Assembly (NCBI GenBank): GCA_031283825.1
Contig: JAITAZ010000312.1
Span: 1 to 10,396 of the forward strand
DNA: 10,396 nt
Direction: 5' to 3'
Origin: Planctomycetaceae bacterium
GTDB lineage: Bacteria; Planctomycetota; Planctomycetia; Pirellulales; Thermoguttaceae
The notes under the pieces: generated by a model
Told to the model about the DNA's origin: nothing
Seen by the model: only the letters and a program-made list of their open reading frames with translations
Databases searched by the model: none
Shown: one piece after another, positions 5,250 to 10,396 of the stretch
How positions within the stretch are numbered: the first letter of the stretch is position 1
Layout of the letters: each line of letters starts with the position of its first letter
Translations under genes and position numbers: made by a program

Positions 5250-6392
5250 ATGACTGAAAACGGCAAATCCGATAATTTTCAAGCTGGCGATTCGTTGCTT
5301 GATGATATTTTACTTTCGCAGGTTGATGGTATTGGGTCTTTAACTTATCATCGTCTTATTGAGCATTTTGGCAATTCTACGGCGATATTGAATGCGTCGC
5401 AGAGGGAATTGGAGTCTTTTGATTTTTTGAAATCGGCGGTGGCGTCTCGAATTGTTTCGGCGCGTAAGTTAATTGATCCGAATTTGATAATGGAACTTTG
5501 CAAGCGTGAATCGATTGACATCATTCCGATTTATGACAAACGATATCCTGAGCAGCTTAAAACGATAACTGATCCTCCTTATTTGCTTTATGTTCGAGGT
5601 AATTTATTGTCGAAGGATTCGTTTTCGATAGCGGTGGTTGGCACTCGTCGGATATCGTCTTATGGCGAGCGGCAAACTCATCGTCTTACGTCTGCGATTT
5701 CGAAGGCGGGCTTTACGATAATTAGCGGACTTGCGTTGGGAGTTGATGGACATGCGCACAGGGCGGCGATTAACGCGGGCGGTCGAACGATTGCGGTGTT
5801 GGGAAGCGGGATTATGCAAGTTTATCCGCCGGAGCATATTGGACTTGCGAATCAGATTATAGAATCTGGCGGCGCGGTTATCAGTGAATATTCGCCTCTT
5901 ACGAGATCGACGAAGTGGACATTTCCGCAGAGGAATCGTATTGTTTGTGGTCTTGCGTTGGGGGTAGTTGTGGTGGAAGCGCCGTTAAAAAGCGGGGCAA
6001 TGATTTCTGCAAGATTAGCAAGCGAACAAGGCAGAGATATTTTTGCCGTACCAGGATCAATTGAATCGGAGTTATCAAAGGGATGCAATCAATTGATTCG
6101 AGACGGCGCGTATTTGATTGATTCTGTCGATGACATTTTAAATGTGTTAGGACCGATGCGAAAACCTGTGTCGTTGTTAGATTCGGATAAATTAATAAGG
6201 CGTCCTAATGAGATTCTTTTGAATGAAATAGAACGCGAGGTATTGAGTCATGTTGGCGAAACGTCGTCGTCTCTTGATTCGATAGTGTCTGCAACTGGTT
6301 TTTCGACCACGCAAGTATTAGCGGCGTTATGCTCGTTGGAAGACAAAATGATTATACGTCAATTAAATCCAATTAGCGTTGCAAGATTATAA
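5250..6392 (+). CDS. dprA: DNA processing protein DprA
   Basis: DprA (Smf) binds incoming single-stranded DNA during natural transformation and loads RecA. This 380-residue protein is full length. An N-terminal helix-hairpin-helix-like segment (about 20-65, LSQVDGIGSLTYHRLIEHFG) precedes the Rossmann DprA domain (about 92-300). That domain has the diagnostic VVGTRRISSYG (129-139), SGLALGVDGHAHRAA (159-173), AVLGSG (182-187), FPQRNRIVCGL (225-235), KSGAMISARLASEQGRDIFA (247-266) and the following VPGS. A C-terminal winged-helix domain (about 322-380) follows. No Shine-Dalgarno sequence is seen at the ATG. It is the last plus-strand gene and ends 41 bp from the convergent cassette. DprA is also widespread in bacteria not known to be competent, so its presence alone does not prove DNA uptake. 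Confidence 0.97.
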   Translation: MTENGKSDNFQAGDSLLDDILLSQVDGIGSLTYHRLIEHFGNSTAILNASQRELESFDFLKSAVASRIVSARKLIDPNLIMELCKRESIDIIPIYDKRYPEQLKTITDPPYLLYVRGNLLSKDSFSIAVVGTRRISSYGERQTHRLTSAISKAGFTIISGLALGVDGHAHRAAINAGGRTIAVLGSGIMQVYPPEHIGLANQIIESGGAVISEYSPLTRSTKWTFPQRNRIVCGLALGVVVVEAPLKSGAMISARLASEQGRDIFAVPGSIESELSKGCNQLIRDGAYLIDSVDDILNVLGPMRKPVSLLDSDKLIRRPNEILLNEIEREVLSHVGETSSSLDSIVSATGFSTTQVLAALCSLEDKMIIRQLNPISVARL

Positions 6393-6433
6393 ATAATCAA
6401 TAACGATTTAGATTTTGATTTTATGTTTTATTA

Positions 6434-7582
6434 TTACGGCAATTGAAATTCAAATATTTTAAATTCTTTAACTTCGGCGATTTCACGATATTGACCTTTT
6501 CTGACAACTTTACCTATAAAATTTATAGGTAAATTTTGTTCGTATGCTTTAATTGCTAACTTATGCTCTTCAACATTTAAAGAAATAGTCGCGTTAAAAT
6601 TATCGTTATCACGAGTAGTTACATTTACTTTAGTTTCGCCGTATTTTTCGTTGTCTTTATTTGTGTCGCCGCATAATTCCGTTACAAAACCGGTAAAATA
6701 TTCAATCGGTTGTTGAGTAATAGGAATATTTAACGAACTTCCTATTTTGATAATATCATTAAAATAATCCGGTAAAATTATAACCCTATCAGGAATATTC
6801 TCCGGCGGCGGTAACATCGACGACCAATTAGTTGCAATTTCAATAGTCGTATCTTCCCACAATCGCATATCCACCAAAGCATTGACAAGATTGTTGCTAA
6901 ATAAAGGCAGATTACAATTAAACTCTTGAATAAAAGTATCAACTGCACAATTTTGAATCGCTTTGATAATTGTTTGAACGCTTTTTAAAATATGAATTAT
7001 ACCGTTACGAATTATATTATCTTGCATCGACGGCAAAACCGAAAACGTATCATAAATATCAATTGGCGCGATTACTTGAATAATAAAACTACCATACTCT
7101 GTTTGACCGAATTGTGCTTTTTCTAACGCTTGAGTAACAGCTTTATTTTTCATTTGGTTGTGATGCAATTGAGTAGGGAATAACTTATCGCTAACAGCGG
7201 CTCGCAAAGAATCGCGAATACTCAAGATAAATTTATTGATAATTCCAAGCGATAACGACCCAGATTCTGTTTGTTCAGATTGTAAGCGAAATTGTAAAAT
7301 ATCCGCCGCCGGATCAAGCAGATTAGTTATTAAAGACGTTATTTCGCGTTGTTCAATTTGACTAATAAATTGAATTATCGACAAAATTTCAGTTGCGTAT
7401 CGTTGGTAATTATTTTGTCTCGGCACGCAAACCTGTTTATATTTATCATCAGGACAAGTTAATATACATATATCGTCGCGAGTACGACAAACCGATTCTT
7501 GCCATTTTTTGGTTAACAAATAACGCTTAACATTAAACGGTTTAATCTGACTGACAAGGTTAAGTAATTTTTCACGGTTCAT
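6434..7582 (-). CDS. Conserved protein of unknown function, partner of DUF4365 gene
   Basis: I do not recognise a named domain in this 382-residue protein. It has no signal peptide or membrane helix. Its layout resembles, from memory, an uncharacterised bacterial family: an N-terminal segment with YLLTKKWQE (21-29) and a predicted beta-hairpin leading to CVPRQNNYQRYATEIL (52-67); a helical part with DPAADILQFRLQ (90-101); a marked FGQTEYGSFIIQVIAP stretch (158-173); and a beta-rich C-terminus (about 294-380) with GFVTEL and NFIGKVVRKGQYREI, which could be an OB-like or small barrel domain. The ATG overlaps the end of the upstream gene by 11 nt. A strong AAGGAGG lies within that gene 11 nt before the start, pointing to translational coupling and joint function. 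It may be an effector or specificity partner of the nuclease-like protein, but that is inference. Confidence 0.85.
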   Translation of the reverse strand: MNREKLLNLVSQIKPFNVKRYLLTKKWQESVCRTRDDICILTCPDDKYKQVCVPRQNNYQRYATEILSIIQFISQIEQREITSLITNLLDPAADILQFRLQSEQTESGSLSLGIINKFILSIRDSLRAAVSDKLFPTQLHHNQMKNKAVTQALEKAQFGQTEYGSFIIQVIAPIDIYDTFSVLPSMQDNIIRNGIIHILKSVQTIIKAIQNCAVDTFIQEFNCNLPLFSNNLVNALVDMRLWEDTTIEIATNWSSMLPPPENIPDRVIILPDYFNDIIKIGSSLNIPITQQPIEYFTGFVTELCGDTNKDNEKYGETKVNVTTRDNDNFNATISLNVEEHKLAIKAYEQNLPINFIGKVVRKGQYREIAEVKEFKIFEFQLP

Positions 7583-8114
7583 AATTTATTTTTCCTCCTT
7601 CTGAAATAATTTTTACGATAGTAAAAAGACTTTTATCTGTTATTAAATTTTTAGTAGGTATTTGAATTGTAGCGGTTTTTTTATCGCAATAAGGCGCATT
7701 ATTTAAGCTCGTCCAGTAAGCGCATTTTCTTAAAATCAATTCATCGTCCGAAAGCGAAACCCAATCAGAAAGTTTAGACGGAACGCAAAAAAGAATAAAT
7801 ACCAATTGTACAGTTGCCGGAAGTATATATCTATTATATTGAGACTCCGGCAAGCTGTAAATAATTTTGTTGTTTTTGATTTTAAGGTTTTGTCTGGTAG
7901 ATTTTAATTGAACGTCTATTTGAACGCGATTTATTATTTGTTTGGGAGAAAAATTGTCTTGAAAAATCAAATGCGCGTCAATTCCTTCATTATCCGCGTC
8001 TTGGGTAGTTGGTTCACAACTACCGCCTAGCCGCGAAACGATTGCATGTAAATAAGAGTACGAAAGATTTTTTTGAATTTTATCTAAAAAATTTTTATTC
8101 GTAAAATTGATCAT
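7572..8114 (-). CDS. DUF4365-like putative PD-(D/E)XK nuclease
   Basis: A 180-residue cytoplasmic protein. The first half fits DUF4365: a helix with HAIVSRLGG (23-31), DNEGIDAHLIF (41-51) and VQIDVQLKST (64-73). The pattern GID, a beta-hairpin, then Q-x-K is the DUF4365 variant of the PD-(D/E)XK nuclease core, with Asp46, Gln69 and Lys71 as likely active-site residues; Gln replaces the usual acidic residue. The second half (PATVQLVFILFCVP, then DDELILRKCAYWTSL) also fits the family. DUF4365 proteins are commonly found in accessory islands and are suspected, not proven, nucleases. It is the first gene of a two-gene unit and overlaps the next by 11 nt. No Shine-Dalgarno sequence is seen at its own start. 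The alternative is a non-catalytic fold relative, given the Gln substitution. Confidence 0.8.
   Translation of the reverse strand: MINFTNKNFLDKIQKNLSYSYLHAIVSRLGGSCEPTTQDADNEGIDAHLIFQDNFSPKQIINRVQIDVQLKSTRQNLKIKNNKIIYSLPESQYNRYILPATVQLVFILFCVPSKLSDWVSLSDDELILRKCAYWTSLNNAPYCDKKTATIQIPTKNLITDKSLFTIVKIISEGGKINYEP
7594..7600 (-). promoter_or_regulatory. Strong internal ribosome binding site for the 382-aa gene
   Basis: AAGGAGG on the minus strand sits inside the last codons of the DUF4365-like gene, 11 nt before the downstream ATG. It is the best Shine-Dalgarno match in the window; most other genes here have none. It fixes the start of the 382-residue protein and suggests that it is made efficiently relative to the first gene. 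Confidence 0.75.
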
Positions 8115-8281
8115 ATTAGTTTATTATTAAAGAGTACAAATTATTATCGAGTATAAATATCATTTTACTTTACAAATTAAATTTAACGTGAATGATTCAC
8201 TTTTATTTTTGCCTTTTTCAAATGTCGGATTGAATACTAACAATTTTTTAAAAACGTATCAATAGCAATTTTTCATTTAAA

Positions 8282-8304
8282 CAAAAAAAAAGCGAGTCTC
8301 TCGA
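8282..8304 (-). terminator. Possible intrinsic terminator for the esterase transcript
   Basis: On the minus strand CGAG-AGA-CTCG is followed by C and nine T residues. The 4-bp stem is short, though flanking bases (GTCTC at 8349-8353 against GAGAC nearby on the minus strand) may lengthen it. It is placed to stop transcription leaving the esterase gene before it enters the DUF4365 cassette. Stem weakness keeps confidence low. Confidence 0.4.
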
Positions 8305-8354
8305 CCCGCCCCGTGAAAGGTACTGTATCAGAATCTCACGAATCGGCGAGACAA

Positions 8355-8400
8355 TTGTATAGTTAGTTGTATTAGTTGTATTAGTGAGTAGTTGTATTAG
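8355..8400 (+). repeat. (TTGTATTAG)n 9-bp tandem array
   Basis: Three exact TTGTATTAG units (8367-8375, 8376-8384, 8392-8400) plus partial units. It is related to the TTGTAGTAG array at 3296-3350, and like that one it lies just left of B-type sequence. Confidence 0.75.
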
Positions 8401-8401
8401 T

Positions 8402-8442
8402 GGGGGAAAGGGACATCGGGGACGGTGGGGACAAAATTTGAA
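8402..8442 (-). repeat. B repeat, copy 4 (inverted, partial)
   Basis: On the minus strand it reads GTCCCCACC, GTCCCCGAT, GTCCCTTTC, CCCC. The third unit again carries TTT, matching the long copies. The lead-in is CTTCAAATTTT and the tail is lost, giving way to the TTGTATTAG array. It lies head to head with copy 5. Confidence 0.65.
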
Positions 8443-8479
8443 GAAAAAATTCTCTTTTAAAAAAGCTGTTGTTTTCTGT

Positions 8480-8583
8480 TGAGTTGTTAATCATAGTTTT
8501 TAAATTAGTGCGTCCCCAGTGTCCCCAACGTCCCTTTTATCCCCAGTGTCCCCCCCAAAAAATAATATGGTTTTAAAAAATAC
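8480..8583 (+). repeat. B repeat, copy 5 (five units)
   Basis: The lead-in TGAGTTGTTAATCATAG and following bases precede units GTCCCCAGT, GTCCCCAAC, GTCCCTTTT, ATCCCCAGT and GTCCCCCCA, then AAAAATAATATGG and the T/A tail ending ATACC. Unit order matches copies 1 and 2, including the TTT-type third unit. Confidence 0.8.
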
Positions 8584-8585
8584 CA

Positions 8586-8596
8586 TGAACGGTTAC
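8586..8596 (+). repeat. C repeat end fragment joined to B copy 5
   Basis: TGAACGGTTAC equals the outer right end of the C repeat. It follows the B tail directly and stops 7 bp from the esterase stop codon. On its own it is too short to be certain, but the same B-then-C order occurs at 3415-3546. Confidence 0.5.
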
Positions 8597-8603
8597 TTTT
8601 CTT

Positions 8604-9557
8604 TTATTGAATGCAGAATCGTAATGCCGGCTCAAGCGAGGTTGGTAACATCGGACCATGACTTATTCCGTCGAAAGCGCGAAATTCTGTTTTTTTTAAT
8701 AACGGACTTAAACGTTTAATCATGTCTTCGGCGACACTCGGAGAAACAGAACGTCGGACATTTACTGAACGATCCTTAACTGAAGAATCAACAGGACGCT
8801 CTTTGTTACGACGTTCCGCCGCCGTAGATTTACCAATTAAAACCGCCAAACTCGACTTGTTCTTGACGATTTCTTTTTTTGCGATTTGTTCGGTAAATTT
8901 CGTTTCGATTTTCAAGATTAAACCATCTTGCCACCAAAATGAAGGCTCCGCCGCTACATAATTCTGAAACATTTCATTGTGCTTAAACAACGTATTGAGA
9001 ACAAATAATCCGCCGTAAGAATGTCCCCAGAGCGTTTGACGTTGTTTATCAATCCGAGCAAACGATTCTACTTTAGGTTTTATTTTTGTTTCAATAAATG
9101 TTGCGAAAATATCCGCGCCGCCGCCTTTTCGTCCGCGTTCATCGTTTGGTTCGGAACCATCCAAGTTAGACGGAGTATAATCAAACGCGCGAGATTGAAC
9201 GTCAAATCGAAGGTCTGTTTGATAGCCGATAGCAACAATCACCGGAAGCGATTCTAAACGTGAAAATAAATCGTCGTTTAAAACCGCAAGCGCGGCGTTG
9301 CCGTCAAGCATGTAAAAAACCGGATAAACTTTTTCCGATTCTTCCCCTTTTACAGTTTTGGGAATTCCAACCGTAATTTTGTAATGACGTTTTCCATCGT
9401 TTGAATCCATATCAAATTTTTCAAAACGATAAAATTTTGAACCCGTATCGGCAATAGTTTTTCCGAGCGGCTTTGATAAATCAGGTTGAGCAAAAGTTTC
9501 GCCAACCAACGATAAACAAATAAATAAAAATACAATAATTTTTTCTAATTTTTTCAT
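8604..9557 (-). CDS. Secreted alpha/beta-hydrolase esterase, IroE/Fes-like
   Basis: A 317-residue putative esterase (PF00756-type). The N-terminus MKKLEKIIVFLFICLSLVGE followed by TFAQ is a signal peptide with likely cleavage after Ala23, so it acts outside the cytoplasmic membrane. The nucleophile elbow GHSYGGLFVL (178-187, Ser180) is the form seen in IroE and related trilactone/ferric-siderophore esterases; His300 in ISHGPM is the likely catalytic histidine. YPVFYMLDGNAAL (78-90) is also typical. The acidic triad member cannot be assigned by eye. A charged stretch (about 243-270) occupies the usual variable lid region. IroE hydrolyses enterobactin-type trilactones, but no siderophore genes are nearby, so the substrate is unknown; a general carboxylesterase or peptidase role is possible. 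No Shine-Dalgarno sequence is seen. B and C repeats begin just beyond its stop. Confidence 0.85.
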   Translation of the reverse strand: MKKLEKIIVFLFICLSLVGETFAQPDLSKPLGKTIADTGSKFYRFEKFDMDSNDGKRHYKITVGIPKTVKGEESEKVYPVFYMLDGNAALAVLNDDLFSRLESLPVIVAIGYQTDLRFDVQSRAFDYTPSNLDGSEPNDERGRKGGGADIFATFIETKIKPKVESFARIDKQRQTLWGHSYGGLFVLNTLFKHNEMFQNYVAAEPSFWWQDGLILKIETKFTEQIAKKEIVKNKSSLAVLIGKSTAAERRNKERPVDSSVKDRSVNVRRSVSPSVAEDMIKRLSPLLKKTEFRAFDGISHGPMLPTSLEPALRFCIQ

Positions 9558-9590
9558 AAAGGAAATTTCAAAAAATCAATTCAACTTTAC

Positions 9591-9630
9591 CGTCGGCTAA
9601 CGCCGACGCGACCTTTCGGCGAAAGGTCGC
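9591..9630. repeat. Two adjacent hairpins next to A repeat copy 4
   Basis: CGTCGGC-TAAC-GCCGACG (9591-9608) has a 7-bp stem. GCGACCTTTC-GGC-GAAAGGTCGC (9608-9630) has a perfect 10-bp stem. They lie between the thioesterase and esterase genes, in the leader region of the esterase, with no T-tract beside them. The second hairpin's right arm runs directly into the A core. Confidence 0.7.
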
Positions 9631-9670
9631 CTACCTGATCTGGGGTAGCAAGTGCGTAACATGAGTTATT
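9624..9670 (+). repeat. A repeat, copy 4 (right arm only)
   Basis: AGGTCGCCTACCTGATCTGG, then GGTAGCAAGTGCGTAACATGAGTTATT, closely matches the right arms at 791-829 and 5161-5214. The left arm is replaced by the two hairpins at 9591-9630. A C repeat starts immediately after it. Confidence 0.75.
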
Positions 9671-9753
9671 GATAACGTTCACAAAGTATCATTTGTTTAT
9701 CTGGTGAAAATCCGTGTTTAAAATTCTGAATTTAAAAAACCGTGAGCGGTTCA
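9671..9753 (+). repeat. C repeat, copy 2 (near complete)
   Basis: It aligns along its length with the copy at 4321-4401: ATAACGTTCACAAAGTATC, ATTTGTTTATC, GTGAAAATCCGTGTTTAAAA, then TTTAAAAAACCGTGAGCGGTT. The terminal repeats have decayed by several bases. Its right end is 2 bp from the thioesterase stop codon. Confidence 0.75.
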
Positions 9754-9755
9754 GA

Positions 9756-10139
9756 TTATTTAACCATTTCTGGAACACGTTGAATTTTACCTTCTTTATT
9801 TATGAATGCTAGGGTGATATGACCTGTTGCGAGTAGTTCGTTGTTTCTTATGACTTTATGTTCGTATTCGATTTTTGCTTTTGTGATATTTATGATTGAG
9901 GTTTGAATAGTGAGCAAGTCGTCGTATTTTGCGGGTTTATGGTAAGAGCAATCGGCTTTAACAACGACGCCAAGAATGCCGGATTCTTCGATTTCGCGGT
10001 AAGTGTAACCTTGACTGCGTAATAATTCGGTGCGTCCGACTTCAAAGAATGTAAAATAATTGCCATGATAAAGCACGCCCATTTGATCCGTCTCTTGGTA
10101 TCGAACGCGAATTTGTACTTCGTGAGTATTGGTAGTCAT
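9756..10139 (-). CDS. YbgC/4HBT-family acyl-CoA thioesterase
   Basis: A 127-residue single hotdog-fold protein, the normal length for YbgC/4-hydroxybenzoyl-CoA thioesterase relatives, which hydrolyse acyl-CoA thioesters in the cytoplasm. RVRYQETDQMGVLYHGNYFT (11-30) is the family signature, with catalytic Asp18 and the YHGNY segment, followed by FFEVGRTELLRSQG (31-44) on the main helix. The open frame continues 57 codons upstream, but that part is encoded by tandem repeats and is low in family likeness, so I place the start at MTTNTHEVQIRVRYQETD. No Shine-Dalgarno sequence is visible. It lies upstream of the esterase on the same strand with a gap of about 200 bp filled by A and C repeats, so co-transcription is uncertain. 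The physiological substrate is unknown; YbgC proteins are often linked to Tol-Pal, which is not seen here. Confidence 0.9.
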   Translation of the reverse strand: MTTNTHEVQIRVRYQETDQMGVLYHGNYFTFFEVGRTELLRSQGYTYREIEESGILGVVVKADCSYHKPAKYDDLLTIQTSIINITKAKIEYEHKVIRNNELLATGHITLAFINKEGKIQRVPEMVK

Positions 10140-10396
10140 TATAGTTTTGGTTATGAGGGAATTTTTTAACAACGGATAATCGCGGATAATTAGGGGAATT
10201 TTTAAACGCGGATAATACGGGGAATTTTTAAACGCGGATAATACGGATTTTTTAGTGAATACGGATAAACACGGAGAATGGAAATGATGCCTTTGTATGG
10301 TAGAAATCAATAATTTTAAAGGGATAAAGGGGGGATGGAAGAAATTATTAAAGACTAACTCAATAATAATTAATAATTAATATTTTACTTAATAAT
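10140..10396. other. Non-coding right end of window with degenerate repeats
   Basis: The region upstream of the thioesterase holds GCGGATAATAC/ACGGATAA motifs repeated many times (10155-10280), then an AT-rich stretch (10320-10396) in which I see nothing recognisable. Read on the minus strand, 10210-10306 contains ACAAAGGCATCATTT and CTCCGTGTTTATCCGTATT, related to the interior of the C repeat. Confidence 0.6.
10193..10244 (-). repeat. Perfect 26-bp tandem duplication upstream of thioesterase
   Basis: Two identical 26-bp units (10193-10218 and 10219-10244) begin GGGGAATTTTTAAACGCGG and end ATAATAC. Partial units flank them on both sides. On the minus strand each unit supplies a TATTAT, so a duplicated -10-like element may feed the thioesterase gene. 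They also explain the artificial N-terminal extension of its reading frame. Confidence 0.8.

Larger units (their letters stand above)
8115..8603. other. Gene-free region between the DUF4365 cassette and esterase
   Basis: These 489 bp hold an AT-rich stretch upstream of the DUF4365-like gene (8115-8280, including a weak minus-strand TATACT at 8150-8155 as a possible -10), a minus-strand terminator candidate, a TTGTATTAG array, an inverted B fragment, a full B repeat and a C end fragment. A plus-strand open frame at 8519-8719 is repeat plus antisense of the esterase and is not a gene. Confidence 0.7.

Noticed and set aside
6393..6433. Shared intrinsic terminator between dprA and the convergent cassette
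   Set aside because: The 41 bp are AT-rich but I find no GC-containing stem followed by a T-tract on either strand.
8519..8719. 66-codon plus-strand open frame
   Set aside because: It consists of B copy 5 plus the antisense of the esterase C-terminus.
9591..9630. Rho-independent terminator of the thioesterase gene
   Set aside because: The two hairpins are strong, but the nearest T-tract on the minus strand is about 20 nt past the last stem, too far for a standard intrinsic terminator.
10140..10310. 57-residue N-terminal extension of the thioesterase reading frame
   Set aside because: It is encoded by the 26-bp tandem units and is not family-like. The 127-residue form matches the normal hotdog thioesterase length and begins just before the family signature.

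Overview
The window looks like an AT-rich planctomycete chromosome segment. The best clue is the partial gene at the left edge (1-430, minus). It encodes a prepilin-like protein with the [14 protein letters not shown] methylation motif followed by a DUF1559-type body, a family expanded almost exclusively in Planctomycetota. Several genes lack a clear Shine-Dalgarno sequence, which also fits. The exact lineage cannot be fixed from this sequence. There are no rRNA or tRNA genes, no transposase and no CRISPR array.

Layout, left to right: (1) DUF1559 pseudopilin, minus, running off the window. (2) A gene-free stretch of about 770 bp filled with nested palindromic repeats. (3) A plus-strand run of four genes: BatD-like membrane protein (1205-3295), TerD-like calcium-binding stress protein (3734-4312), TerY-like VWA protein (4470-5102) and the DNA-uptake/recombination protein DprA (5250-6392). 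(4) A convergent minus-strand pair (8114 to 6434): a small DUF4365 nuclease-like protein overlapping by 11 nt a 382-aa protein of unknown function. (5) A secreted IroE/Fes-type esterase (9557-8604, minus). (6) A YbgC-like hotdog thioesterase (10139-9756, minus). (7) A short tandem-repeat upstream region.

The genes suggest envelope and chemical-stress handling (BatD, TerD, TerY-like), DNA processing (DprA), and a possible small nuclease-based cassette that might be defensive. The TerD and VWA genes are the only neighbours with an established functional link. No classical bat, ter or com operon is complete here.

The most unusual content is between the genes. Three short non-coding repeat families recur: A, palindromic, core GTCGCCTACCTGATCTGGGG; B, 9-bp GTCCCCNNN units with conserved flanks ending AAAAAATAATATGG; and C, about 81 bp with 13-bp terminal inverted repeats GTAACCGTTCACA. 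They combine with one another. A (TTGTARTAG)n 9-bp repeat accompanies two of the B loci. In five of the seven gene 3' ends visible here a repeat begins or ends within about 1-11 bp of the stop codon. The two without one are the ends of dprA and the DUF4365 pair, which face each other across 41 bp.
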